The notes under the pieces: generated by a model
Seen by the model: only the letters and a program-made list of their open reading frames with translations
The model's database searches: none
Told to the model about the DNA's origin: nothing
Source of the DNA: Nymphaea colorata
Taxonomy: Eukaryota > Streptophyta > Magnoliopsida > Nymphaeales > Nymphaeaceae
Direction of reading: 5' to 3'
DNA: 47,059 bases
Assembly: GCF_008831285.2 (NCBI RefSeq)
Contig: NW_022204942.1
Coordinates: forward strand, 1 to 47,059
Program-made: the position numbers and the translations under genes
In this document: positions 31,469 to 42,713 of the stretch, piece after piece
How the letters are laid out: every line of letters begins with the position of its first letter
Position numbering within the stretch: position 1 is the stretch's first letter

Positions 31469-33427
31469 TCACGGTTTCTACTTTCCCTTTCCCTTCTCCT
31501 TCTTGCCCTACGGCTGCAGCTGAGGCTGGGGATTGGTTCGCATCTACAGCAGTATCTTTCAAGCCGAGCATGTTGCGTTAGGTCTCTTCGATTTTGGACT
31601 AGACTGCAAACACTTATTTATTCTTCCTGGGGTCTCCTCCCTTGCGTAATTCGCCAATCGTTACGTTGTTTCGCTTTATCAGTTCTTCGAAGTGCTACCT
31701 CTGCTGGAGATCTCGTCAGGCTCCTTTGCAGTGAAGGATTTTGCATTTTCGATTTGCGATCTTAGTTACTTTTTCCTATTTCCAGCCGTTTTTCACTCTG
31801 GTAGAGTTCTTCCTGCTGCTTGTTGACAGACTTCTCTCTTTGGACTTCTTCTCGTTGCTGCTCTTGAGGTCGTAGAGCACTTGTCCTTGCGATTATATGG
31901 CGGAAGAGAGCTCTATATCTCTTTGAGCGCCTTATAGTCCACCCCCTTCATCTTCCTGAACAGCTCAGCTGCCACCCGCCGATGCCCTCAGCGCTGCCGT
32001 GGTTGAGATTGGGATATCTATCGTTTAGTGACTTTATGATGGACTTGTAGCTATCGTAGTCAGTGATATCGCTGGCATCGTAGGAGGCGTGGACGACCCT
32101 GAGAGTCTTGAGCCTGTTGATGTCCATGATCATCACTTCCTTTTCGTCGATGTGTCTCTCCAGTTTCTCCTGGTAGGCGCCGTGGAACTTCTCGTCGAGA
32201 GTGAATCCTGAAACTTCTCGAGGACGTTGGAGCTGGCCAGTTCGAATATCTGGATGAGCTGGTCGAGGGACTTGGGTCCTCGTCCTCGAAGTGTTTCTCC
32301 ATTTCCTCGTGGTAGCTGAGGATGCAGTAGTTGTATGCGGATTGGTAGAGATCCTCGATGATCCTTTCGTAGAGTTCCTCGATGCTGACCTGCTGGCTGC
32401 CGTTGAGGTAAGTCTCGATGTACTTGACGATCTTGAGGACGATGCTGCCGGTGAGGTTCAGCTCGTTGTATCTCTTCTAGGTGATGACTTCGTGCAGTTT
32501 GGAGAATATCGAGGATACCTTGCGCATGTATTCCTCGCTGATGCACTTGGTGTCGAGGAAGGGGATGTGGATGAGTTCGGACTCGTCGCCCTGGTAGCTT
32601 GATGCCAGTGCGTTGGGAAGCTGCTCCTCGTATATCGGCGCCACTACGTTCATGTTCTGGTTCTCTTTGCGCTATTTGTTCCTCCTCAGGAAGAAGAAAA
32701 ACTAAGGCAAAAATACGTTCTATTCTGTTGCACTCTTTCGCTTGCTTGAATCCTGCTCGGAGTTATCTGATCAACGATTTGCGTGAGAGCGTGATCGAAC
32801 TCCTCCAAGGCGTTGTGCTAGGTCGGTTTATGTCGTCGATGACCACGAAGGCCGAACCAATCATGATGGCATAGGTAAGCAGGATCTTGAATTATGGGGA
32901 ATTTATGGCGCATCCGCTGATCTCCAGCAGGAAGATCTTCAAATCCCCCTTCTCGAAGGGAGAAGACCAGACATTGATGCCTGTGTTTTTGCTGCGGCAG
33001 AACTAGGTGGGATGGCACGTACATGGTTTCCTCTAACCTCGGCTAAGTTGAGCACCTTATCGCAGAAGAAGCTCTTGCCTGCATTGCGGTTGCCGGCCAC
33101 CATTATGAATGCGACTTCACTGGTGGCAAACTGTCTGAGGAGCGCTTCTCCCTCCTCGCTGACGAAGGCATGGCGAGAGGGGACGTCCAGGGTCACCAAC
33201 TCCACCACTTTTCCCTGTTTCGCCCGCAGGAACGGTGACAGTTTGATGCTCTCGTAGATACCCAGTGCAGCTACATGCAATTGACGGTACCTGTTCGTTG
33301 TTGCTGGGCCTGGCGAGGGCAAGAGGGTGGTCGTTGAGTCGAATGGGATGGAGGTAGACAACCGAATCGTTGAATTCTCCTACTTCTCAGAGGAGTTACC
33401 CGAGTCGTCGATGGGCTGGTAAGACAT
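31469..33427 (-). CDS. GBP/atlastin-like large GTPase
   Basis: About 650 residues, ATG at 33425-33427 (MSYQPIDDSGNSSEKEE). The G domain has the P loop VAGNRNAGKSFFCDKVLN, then TGINVWSSPF and FLLEISGCA in place of the usual DTEG. Those elements and the preceding EEGEALLRQF helix fit guanylate-binding proteins. A short hydrophobic/basic stretch (FFFFLRRNK) and a helical stalk (VLKIVKYIETYLNGSQQ; QEKLERHIDEKEVMIMDINR) follow. The C-terminus is Lys/Glu coiled coil ending EGKKEKGKGKEKP before TGA (31469-31471). A possible 15-nt intron lies at 32702-32716. Several one-base losses. Relatives remodel membranes; the missing Asp in the DxxG position makes GTP hydrolysis uncertain. Its stop is 29 bp from the convergent hydrolase gene. 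Confidence 0.72.
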
Positions 33428-33483
33428 TTAAATTTCAATTGCAGAGCAGCATTATAAAATAATAAACCAACTGGTGGCCAGTA

Positions 33484-34581
33484 TCAGGACTCGTCGATCA
33501 TCTTGTCCTCCTTTATGTGCAGCTCCAGCTCGCCCGCCTACTCCAGAGACATCTTATCCTCCTTCGACTTGTCGAAAGAAAAACCGAAGTAAGCCTTACC
33601 GTCCTACGATTTCAGACTAGCCTCGCTGAAACTCTCCACCTCGCACTGGGTGAACTCGGGATCGAAGTTAGAGACGTCGGAGTAGGACTTCACCAGCGGC
33701 ACGAACGGCGCCTTAAGCTTTTTTTACAGCAGCGCCGCCCAGTTCATACCGTCGAACCAAGGATGTGCCTTTATCTATGCGGCGCCGGCCTTGCTTCCCA
33801 ATCTCACGTCAGGTTTCTTCTGGAACAGGCTTTAGAGGAGGTTGCGAAGCTTGTGGCTGGCGTAGGGAGGGATGTTGGGATTGCTGAACTTGATCTTGTC
33901 GAACAGCTCGGCCTGCTCTTGGAGTAGAAGGGCGGCAGTCCCACCACCATCTCGTAGATTAGCGATCCCAAGCACCACCAGTCCACCGGCTTGCCGTGGC
34001 CCTGCTTGTAGAGGATCTCAGGAGCCAAGTATTCCGGGTTCCGCAACAGAGTAGGCGTTGTTGTCAGTGATATCCATTTTGGAGAGCCGAAATCGGTGAG
34101 GCGCAGGTAGCCCTGTTCGTCGATGAGAATGTTTTCGGGTTTGAGGCTATAATAAGGTGGTAAATACTCTCGGTAGATGATGTCCTTGTTGTGTAGGTAT
34201 TAATGGCTAGGATGATCTGGGCTGCGTAGAACTTGGCCTGTTCTTCGGAGAGGCGCTGTTTCTTGGAGAGCAGTCCGAAGAGCTCACCTCCGGGGCAATA
34301 CTCGAGCGCGAAGAAGAGTTCTTGTCGTTCTGGAAGGAGTGGTAGAGCTTGACGATGAAGGGGTGGTCCATGCCGACGAGGATGTTGCGTTCGGTCATCA
34401 CATGGTTTTCCTGCTTTCGCTTCTCGATATACTTCTTCTTGAGGATCTTCATGGCGTAGACGCGCTCGTTCTCCTCGCCCTTCTTCTTGACCAGGACCAC
34501 CTTGGCGTAGGAGCCTTTGCCGATGACCGAGAGCATGTTGAAGTTGTCCAGCGTCAGCTGGTTCTGTTGTTCATTCATCAT
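33484..34581 (-). CDS. AGC-family protein kinase (SGK/Akt/S6K-like)
   Basis: About 360 residues with almost no N-terminal extension: [20 protein letters not shown], Gly loop [44 protein letters not shown], a DFG-LSK activation segment, [12 protein letters not shown] and [12 protein letters not shown]. The AGC C-terminal extension follows: [20 protein letters not shown], with a GFSF hydrophobic element. A 21-nt intron at 34147-34167 sits inside the RD of YRDLKPEN. Four one-base losses lie around 34035-34085 and near 34318. There is no PH or PX domain, so SGK-like without PX or a PKA/S6K relative are all possible. The 200-bp upstream gap holds a (GCAC)n-like stretch near 34670-34705. Confidence 0.88.
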
Positions 34582-34780
34582 AATATTCATTATTATCGTC
34601 ACCATCCAATAACGCTTTAACGCACAAATCCCACCCCCGCACCTCCTACCATTAACTCCACAACTCGCCCCGCACGCACGCACCCCCACGCCAACGCACA
34701 CACCGAGGCAAGGCCACAACATCGCCAACCGGACAGATTGAAAGAATATCATTTCTGCTCGAATAAAATAATTATATCGA
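34582..34780. promoter_or_regulatory. Divergent upstream region, AGC kinase and 34781 gene
   Basis: 199 bp between two divergent ATGs. Both edges are AT-rich with ATAATAATG-like and AAAATAATTATATCG elements next to the starts. The centre (about 34620-34710) is C-rich and includes GCACGCACGCACCCCC. No reading frame is visible. Confidence 0.45.
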
Positions 34781-35559
34781 ATGGAGCACGAGGAGCCCGC
34801 TTGGAGGGAGAATAGGATGATGCGTCGGCTGGAGCTGGAACCGGAAGAGGGCGAGGGCGCCGGGCGCAGGGGAGGACTCAGCGAGCCTAAGGCCAGGATC
34901 AACCTCATCAAAATCAATAAAAATAAACTGCCGCTCGACTTCTTCCCCAAACGCACGCACTCCAACAGCAGGCGCAACCCCTCCCTCCGCTTCAACCTCC
35001 CCGCTGACCTCCAGGAAGCCGCCCACCTCCATAAAAAAGCGAATCAGAACGATTGCACTACTCTCCAGAGAAGACCTCTTTCTTCGCCTACTTCGATGAG
35101 GAACCCGTGAGCGCTGGACGGATCGGCGGACGGGTGCACAATCGCAAATTCGAGACCAGGGATTAGCCGAAGCGCGACGCTTTTCCAGTGGAAAGCACGA
35201 GGAAGCTGACCACCGCCACCAAGCAGTGCAAGAACGAGTTTTTGGATCTCTTCCCCTCCACCCACGACGAACAGACCACCGAAATCATCATATCCTCCTC
35301 CAAGGCCAGGAACTTCAAGCTTTCCCCCAGGAAGGAGTATATCAGCAAGACCAGGGATCTGCAGTCAGTCATAGACCCAGAAAAGCATCTCTCCGCCAGG
35401 AGAGAGGGCGAATTTTAGCTAAAATACCGTCAGGTATAATTTTCGACAAAGCCGAGTAACCCAAGTACGTAGTCAAAGGAGGCCTAATCTCTGAATATAA
35501 CATTTTTCAACGCTAAATCAAGTTGTTTCCCACCTATCAACAGGCACGGCAATGCTTGA
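34781..35559 (+). CDS. Basic low-complexity protein, unknown function
   Basis: About 250 residues, ATG at 34781 (MEHEEPAWRENRMMRRLELE). Segments rich in Arg, Glu and Lys include KARINLIKINKNKLPLDFFP, KTSFFAYFDEEPVSAGRIGG, HNRKFETRDEPKRDAF and KARNFKLSPRKEYISKTRDL. The end is uncertain: after a one-base loss near 35430 the frame reads GGLISEYNIFQREI. A 22-nt GT-AG intron (35522-35543) then gives KHGNA and TGA at 35557-35559. Without that intron it would run into the convergent RBBP4 gene. The charged, Ser/Pro-rich composition suggests a disordered cytoskeletal or nuclear protein; no family is recognised. Confidence 0.6.
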
Positions 35560-35621
35560 TTCATTTTAATAATTATTCTGTGTACCATCTACTGTGTAGC
35601 AACGACGTGCAATAAATCCAA

Positions 35622-36857
35622 TCAAACCCGAGAAAGAAGACTCTCTGTCATCCTCCACACGTGAAGAGTATTGTTCTACTCGCAGGAACTCACTATCGAC
35701 TTGTCTCGACTCCAACTCACGTCCGCCACCTTTGACCTGTGCCCACCGTGGATGAACTTAGTCATGAAAAAATACGAGTATTTCGTTGCCGAGCTTTTCG
35801 GGAGTGTTGTCGTTTAGCCTCTCCATATCCCACACAACCACTCTGCGGTCGGAAGAAGCAGTTGCGAACTGGACGGAACTGTGCGGACTCCAGCTGACGG
35901 CGTTTACTGAATCGTTGTGACCAATGAAGGAGTGAAGCTGAGATAAATTTATGTTACTTTTTTGCTCATGTTTCGCACATCCCAGAGGTTGACATCGCTA
36001 TCCTCTCCTCCCGAAAGCAGCAAAAACTCACTCTTTTTGTTGAAGTCTAGAGAGTAGACTTGTCCATTGTGCGCCTTTCTGGAGATAAAAGGCTTGTCCT
36101 CTCCAGAACGAATGTCCCACCTACGTTTATGCACTTGTACAGGTTCACCTTTTCGTCGGAATGCGCAGAAGCGACCAGGCTAGGATTGAAGGAAGACCAC
36201 TTTACGTCTTCCACTCCATCGGAACACTCCCAGGCGAGCTCTGGAGACTAAGGCCTGTCCATGTTGTAGACTAGAATTTTCTTGTCATAGGCTCCCGAGA
36301 GCAATCGGTTGCCTTCGTGAGGACTCCAAGCCAGTCCGAATCCTTCCTCCGCGTGGCCGGTGAGCTTAAATGCGTGGTTTTCGAGTTCTTCCTCTTTGTT
36401 GCGCAGGTCGTATATAATAAATTCAGCATTTGCCCCTCCGGTCCTCACCGCCAGCAGGTTCTCGTCGAAGCGGTTGATCCTGGCGCGCATCACTTCCCCG
36501 CCTGCGGGATGTTGAGCTTCACCGTTACCTGCTGCTGCCCCATCGTCCCCACGAAGCCGTTCGAGCCGATCGGCAGCTCAGGCCGTTCCTCGCGGTAGAA
36601 GTGTAATCGGTGAGGGAGTCGTCAGTGGGCACGCCCACGCTGAGGACCTGGAGTGCGTTTTGCGTGAGAGAGTTGCTGCCGATGAGGAGACTGCAGACCC
36701 TCCAGTCATTTTCGACGTAGGCATCGGTGAACCATTCCACGGTCTGCGAGCAGGTGGGCAGCTAATAGGTCTGCAGCAGACTGTAGAGGAAGGGTGAGTG
36801 CTTCTTCCATATCTTGTAGGTTTCGTTGATGGCTGAAAAACTCTCCTCGATATCCAT
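35622..36857 (-). CDS. RBBP4/MSI1-type WD40 histone chaperone
   Basis: About 400 residues. The RBBP4 N-terminal helix is present (INETYKIWKKHSPFLYSLLQ), followed by the conserved linker and WD repeats: GEVMRARINRF, GHAEEGFGLAWSPHEGNRLL, DVKWSSFNPSLVASAHSD, LLLSGGEDSDVNLWDVRNMS, HNDSVNAVSWSPHSS and VSWSRDKSIVSSCEENNTLH. Two introns: 35938-35957 (20 nt) and 35757-35775 (19 nt). The TAG at 35676-35678 matches the Glu of the conserved SEDN. One-base losses near 36130 and 36596. RBBP4/MSI1 proteins bind histone H3-H4 in CAF-1, HDAC and PRC2 complexes; the fission yeast member Mis16 is needed to load CENP-A, notable because CenH3 is encoded here too. Confidence 0.9.
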
Positions 36858-36925
36858 CAATATTTAAATTTAAACAGGGTCGATGCCCCCTGGCCAACAA
36901 ATGCCACAATGATTCAGTATGCTAA

Positions 36926-39109
36926 TCACTCGATCATGTCCTTGCCCAGCTTGGTAATAGCTCCTCCCTTTTTGTGCTGCTTCTTGAGCTCGGATAGTTG
37001 GGTGTACCTGATCACCTTGATGGTCTGGTCCTTGGTGGCGCGATCAGGTACTCCTCGAGGTAGAACATCAGACTGTCGATCTTTGTGTTGATCCAGTAGA
37101 GTTGGGCGTATTCGTTGCTCTTGCTGATCTCGTACTTCTAGTCTGTGAGCTTGTTGAGTGGATGACGATGATGGCGTCGTCACGCTGACCGTAGATGGCC
37201 ACGCGCCAGTCGTGGTAGTTGATGAAGAGGTAGTCGATTGGGTTTTGCAGAGATATCTCAGTAGTTGATAGAATTGGACACACTTCACCTATGAGGATAT
37301 AATGGATCGGAAACTGTGAATTTGGAGCCTTTGAAGTTGATGAGGATGAGCTCTTCGCTGCCCTTTGGCTTCTTGAACAGGATCCTTCCTTGCTGGTACT
37401 TCAGATTGACTTGAAGAGTGTGATTTTGGTCTTGTAGAGCATAACCACATCGAGAATGTTGTTTTTGTGTGGGAACTCAATAGCAACTCACCATCCCAAT
37501 ACCTGTTCTCATGTATCCTCTCCACTCTTCTTGTCTTTGGCCCTCTCAGATACCTTGGTTATTTTTCGCTCAATCCTTCAGCGATGATATACTTATCCTT
37601 TGTTTGGATGAGCAGCACTGTTTTATTGTCCATTTCTTGACAAATGAGAAACGTCTTGTACTTTTCCTCTTCAGCTCACACTTCATAAGAGCTTACAGAG
37701 CCACCTGGATTGAGGGCAGCTAGAAGGAAATGTTAAGAATCTTTCTCCAAATTAAATCAGCTTCATCAGCCGATCTTCAAACACATCATAAAGCTGGATG
37801 TGATTGCATTAGGTGACAAGTCCAAGCACTCCTTGCTCTGTGGGATGGCAGACAGCTTTCTTGATTTTGAACTTTTTGGAAAATTTCCAATATTCGTTGA
37901 GCTGGTGACTGCCTTAATCGAGAGGAGTGAACGACCTTACAGCTGAATCCTTGAGCAAGGCGAACACATTCTTGGATCTGTTTCAGAATAGAAGAATGAT
38001 TGGACTGAAGCAGTGAGGAACTTAAGAGTGTAAACGTATTTGACTCTGCCATTAAGGCCTTTCTACCAAACTGTGAGATTATGATCGGTGGAAATTATGT
38101 AAAGCTGTCCTTATGCTAGTATATGAAGTAAATTTCCTTATAATGCTTGCTATCTGTCCACACCTAATATTCTTTTACTTATTCCTCTTGCCATGAGTAT
38201 GGTTTATGCTTAAAGCTATTCACTTTTTATCATATCTGTTCGTAGAGTTACAATTTATCCCAATTTCCAGTCAGGATAATGGTTTCCTTCGTCAGCATCT
38301 TGATGGTAAGAGAAGCCTTTTGGTTTTGCTTCAGTTTCTCCATGAATTTTTTAGGATAGTAAAAATTCACATCAAACCGTTTATATTCTACCCAATTTCC
38401 GCCACTTTTTTCTTATTCTAAAGGGGAAATTCCTCCTTGTATTTGAACTCAAACATCACAACGGTATGAGAATCCTTATTCTTTGTGAGGAAGGCAAAAT
38501 ATACTTTATCCTCTTCTCTCAAGCAATCAACAGAGTATATGGTGTCATTGTTAGAAACTTCTATGACTTTTTGAAGGATAGAGAAGTCAGAATTATAGAT
38601 GAGGATGGTTCCTCTAGTGAAGGCTGCACAGTGATGGTTATCAATGGGGTATATGGCCTTAACCGTGCTCAGCTTGTGTCGAATGTCGACTTTTCTCAAT
38701 GCTTGCTTTTCTTCCTGGAGAGAATACTTAATGAGATTTCCCTCCTTGCTGCAAAGGATAACGTTGTCGAATCCTTCCTCCTTGAATGCATACAGATATT
38801 CGATGCTGTCGAACCCATCAATGTTGACTACTTTAATAACCTCTAAGGAGGTCCTATCAAGCAAGACAAGGTAAGGCTGGTTGAGTCCAACAAAGATATA
38901 CTGTTAATTTGATTAAATCGCCGTAATTTTGATATCTTTATGGTTGAGTGAAAACTCCATAGCACTTCCCTGAAGCATTTCTCTCGATCTATCCGCTTGT
39001 TGGGAAGACTATACTCGTAGAGGATGTAGTTGGAACAGTAGAAGAGGGATTGGCCAGCGAAATGGAGGCACTGTGGCTTGTACCAATTCGGTGAGTAAGT
39101 GTAAATCAT
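36926..39109 (-). CDS. Large beta-propeller-like protein, unassigned
   Basis: About 725 residues, ATG at 39107-39109 (MIYTYSPNWYKPQCLHFAGQ), TGA at 36926-36928. Repeating beta-strand segments look like WD-type blades: SLFYCSNYILYEYSLPNKRI, DRTSLEVIKVVNIDGFDSIE, NVILCSKEGNLIKYSLQEEK, HHCAAFTRGTILIYNSDFSI, KVYFAFLTKNKDSHTVVMFE, and later YLFINYHDWRVAIYGQRDDA. It ends QLSELKKQHKKGGAITKLGK. The frame breaks several times (near 37060, 37160, 37400, 37480 and 38880), from one-base losses and unlocated short introns. WDR or EMC/VPS-like scaffold proteins are possible; I cannot choose. It lies 68 bp upstream of RBBP4 on the same strand. Confidence 0.62.
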
Positions 39110-39228
39110 ATCTATTATAAACCCAATAAGAGATTATCATCACTTGAAGGATAATACCCTACTTATAGGAATAGCCAAAGTTAAGAAAGAGGATCCCGGT
39201 GGATTGATTGTTTATAGTTTAATTTTGG

Positions 39229-40415
39229 ATGAGAAACGATTATCATCACAAACGGGACCGAGAACGATCAAGATCGAGATCAAGAAGCCCCTTCGAAAAG
39301 GAAGAACACGAACGGATAAGCAACAACCGCGATTCAAGCTTGAGTAGACTCGGACGTTGATGCTGTAGGGCGTGGGGGAAGCTGCAGCCGAAGCATAAAA
39401 CATGTTCACCGATTTGAGCATCAGCATTGGCACCAGCATCCCCGACGAGGTCTAAACGCAAGCAGACAAGCTCTTTTGCGTTACCCCAGCGTATAGGCTG
39501 CCATCGAAGTGATGGAGCACGTCAAGGGCGAGTCACATTGGGCGGACGGAAGTTCAAAGTGCAATACTTTCCGATTCGGAAAGTGGATCTTAACGTGGCC
39601 TATGATTGGTATTGCGAAAAGTGCGACTATAAGAACTTCGCCCGCAGAAACAAATGCTACCGCTGCTAGGCTGATAAAGTGCCTTCTTGCAGACTCAGCT
39701 ACAGTACTCAGCCTGCTGTGCGTCCGGTTCGCGAGGAATCCGCTCAAACTGCAGTTTGATGCTTCGAGGACCAGTCATTACAGAGGTGGAGGAAAGCACA
39801 TTGCTGGAAATCTTTGAGGCCTTTGCTCCTGTTCGCGATATCCGCCAAATAAAGAACAAACTTACTGGCGCCTTCAAGGATTTCGCTTTCATCTAGTTCT
39901 TCTCACCTGAGGAAACCACTGTTGCGTTCAGATAGGCAAATGAGCCAAACTTTAAGATCAATGGCCAAAAAGTAACAGTTATGTATTCTCGAAACAAGTC
40001 TGATGATGACTATGTGAAACCGTTGCCTTATGAATCGGTGAAGCGGTAGAAGAAAGGTAAGGACAGAAACCAACAGGAGGATAACTATTACCATCGGCAA
40101 AGACAGCGCTAAATTGAAGAATAAAAGGCAAGGCCCTCTATCACGATGGAGCAGCTGCGTGAAAAGAGAGAGCAGGAGCTAAAGAAAAACCAGCCTGCAC
40201 CCAAAGAAATGAGCGAAGAGCAGTCCCGCCGTCGCCAAGCCGAGCTGTTAGCCAAGCAGTGGGAGAAGGAAATGAAAGTGCAAGCTACTCTTTACGTCTG
40301 TCCCGCTTGCAATCGCAAATTCCAAAGTCTATAGCACATGCGCACGCACTAACGCCTTTCCCAATTGCATAAGTTTCAAATGGCTAGACTGCAGAACGCC
40401 TCCCTTGCTCTTTGA
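39229..40415 (+). CDS. RBM5/RBM10-like splicing regulator
   Basis: About 395 residues with the RBM5/6/10 domain order. An Arg/Ser-rich N-terminus (RDRERSRSRSRSPFEKEEHE) precedes a divergent first RRM (TRTLMLEGVG to GGRKFKVQYFP). A RanBP2 zinc finger follows (DWYCEKCDYKNFARRNKCYRC), then a second RRM whose RNP1 is DFAFIEFFSPEET. The C-terminal C2H2 finger CPACNRKFQSLEHMRTH with LSQLHK closely matches that of RBM5/10. The E of FAFIEF is TAG (39894-39896). No OCRE or G-patch region is seen, so it is shorter than the animal proteins. One-base losses near 39345, 39460 and 39525. Expected role: 3' splice-site selection, relevant with 20-nt introns. Confidence 0.83.
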
Positions 40416-40452
40416 TATATAATTGATTTGAGTCTAAAGTATTCTATCAACA

Positions 40453-42256
40453 ATGAACCAACTTTACCCCTTCGTCGAGTAGGCCTTCCGCACTGGCTCC
40501 CAGCAGGCAATCTTGCGGCTGCTAGCCGAGCTCACTCACACTCCCGGTGATAAAAGCGAGCATTTGGGCCTTCCCGCCAACACAGAGTATGCAGCCAAGC
40601 GTCTCCTCGGCGCCTCCCTCTCCAAAGATCCCAACATCAAATTCAATGCATTTGTCACTCTCTCCGCACTGGCTCCTCAGTTGAAGGATGTTAGAACTGA
40701 AGCCCTCTATGAACATGTTGCGGGACTATCAGACTACAATAAGCATTGTGAAGGCAAGGCAACAGAGATTGAAGCGTACATAATCGGAAAGATCCTTATC
40801 TTCAAAGCCCTTAAAACTATCTTTGCAGGCCATCTCAATACCATCAACCACCTGATCACTGTAGTCACTGCTTTCCCTATCTATGAGGAGCAAATCATAG
40901 AGCTGATAAGTCAGTTGGCAGTGGACAAGAAGTCAACAGTCCTTTTCCTTAAATTCGCACCCACCACCAAAGTTGGCTTCGTCTTGCACACTCTCCTCAA
41001 GTGCAAGCATAAAAACACTGTTCCTGAGTTCAGCTAAAGCGTCATCAACGACGTCCTGCAAGAGCTTGTGGCTGTCTATCCCAAAAGATCAATCTGCATC
41101 GACTATCTCGGACCACAGATAAAGAATTTCCTTGAAGTTCCCTCACAGTTCTTGTCCCAGCAGCTTTCTGCTATCTTCTAAAGCGATTCTGAAGTGAACG
41201 TGAGAGTTCTGTTCTATTTGCTGCAGATACTGGAAGGACATTTGAAGGGAGTGACGATAACTGCTGATAATGTGTGGAATTTGCTTGATGTGAAGGTTTT
41301 AGGTGGATGGATCTTGCAGCTTAAAGTCAAGAACAAACATATCCGCAAGATAGCTGAAGGAATTGCCATCCAATTTGACACTGACGCGATCTAGCTTTCA
41401 AGATACTGTCAGAATTGCATGAAAAGCATCTCTATCTGAAACATCAACCACAAGCATCCTCTCTACTGCCTCTACGAAAACGTAGAGCCACACAACTATG
41501 CCAGCTACCTTCTCGGCCTAATCGAGGAGGACAACAACGATACTGAAGAGAAAGAGAAGCATAAAGGATATTACAACTAACTGGAGGTTTTCTTGGTTGC
41601 CAGGCATAAGGAGCTTACTATCGAAGAGATCTGCCAAATCATCACTATTTTCGTCAGCAAATACCATAAAAATAGCGATGAGGCTGCCCTGCAGGCACTT
41701 AACACTATCTTCAACGCTCTCCTTCCCTCAAATCCCAAGAAAGCACAATCTCTCCACACTAGAGCTTCCCTGATCCTCTCAAAACTGGTCACCGACCAAC
41801 TATAGCTGGGCGAGCAGCAGACATAAGTGCGTCAAGCCATCAAGCAAATCCGCAGCAAGTTCAAAGCCAACAAGTAGGAAAAGGACGTTTTCAACGTGGC
41901 ATACTACAACTTCCTTCTATCAGTTGGCTTCTACTTCCTCATCTTCCCCGATGAAGTTGAAATCTACAGTGACTTGGAGATGGTGGAGAAGGAATGAAGG
42001 CCAACATCCTCTCCAGCTAAAGCGGAATCCAGGGAAAGAAGAAGAGAAAGGCAGAGACCGACAAGAACAAGCCAATTCACGTGCTGGTGGAAATATTCAT
42101 ATCCCTGCTGACCAAATCCTCCCAATTCCTCAGGACATCCATCAACCTCCTGTTCGACAGGTGATCCCCTTCATCGACAGCACAGACATCGGAGCCATGC
42201 TGGAGGCAATCACCAGTCCCTAGAGCGATTTGATCAACGCAGACACTGCTCAATGA
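40453..42256 (+). CDS. Pol5/MYBBP1A-like nucleolar protein
   Basis: About 600 residues of helical repeats, starting MNQLYPFVEEAFRTGSQQAI 37 bp after the previous stop. The N-terminal motif AAKRLLGASLSKDPNIKFNA matches the KRLxxGLxSxxxxARxGF block of Pol5/MYBBP1A. The C-terminal PIHVLVEIFISLLTKSSQFL block, with LLFDRVIPFIDSTDIGAM, matches the family's conserved VLVxxLLSLLxxPSxLLR region. Pol5 acts in ribosomal RNA transcription and 60S maturation despite its polymerase name. It is shorter than yeast Pol5 (about 1,000 residues). Twelve or so TAG/TAA codons are read as Glu, and one base is lost near 41993. TGA at 42254-42256. Confidence 0.82.
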
Positions 42257-42293
42257 TTATTTAACTTGCATTTCAGACTTATAATTAAACACC

Positions 42294-42655
42294 ATGGAAA
42301 CACAGGGCGACCATGTGAGGTCCAGAGTGTAACGCATCGAAGCCTACTTCAAAGTGGTGGGAGAGGAAATCACTCGAACAAGAAGCTGTTTGACGACATA
42401 AAGTTGGAGAACAGGCAGGCCTACGAGAGCATCCACCGCAACTTGGATGACCTTAAGCTCATCTACGAGGCAGACCTCACCAAGTACGAGGAAAGCGTCG
42501 ACAAGTCCATCAACTACAACGAGGCACTGTTCCAGCGCGTGGAGAAGGACGCACAGTATCTCAGCGACGACCAGGACAACCTCCGCAAGAAACTGCTCTT
42601 CCTCGAGAAGAAAATAGAAGACATGGAGACGCAGATCGGCAACATCGCCATTTGA
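42294..42655 (+). CDS. Small coiled-coil protein (SF-assemblin-like?)
   Basis: About 120 residues, ATG at 42294 (METQGDHVRSRVERIEAYFK), 37 bp after the Pol5 stop on the same strand. Nearly all of it is amphipathic helix: ENRQAYESIHRNLDDLKLIY, SVDKSINYNEALFQRVEKDA, NLRKKLLFLEKKIEDMETQI. One one-base loss near 42370. Length and heptad pattern would suit a fragment-sized SF-assemblin/striated-fibre-type protein, but no diagnostic motif is visible, so function is unknown. Confidence 0.66.
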
Positions 42656-42713
42656 TGACTGCATACAGTCCTAGCTTATCGTATCACGTAGAAAGGTTAT
42701 TAATATTAAAAAT

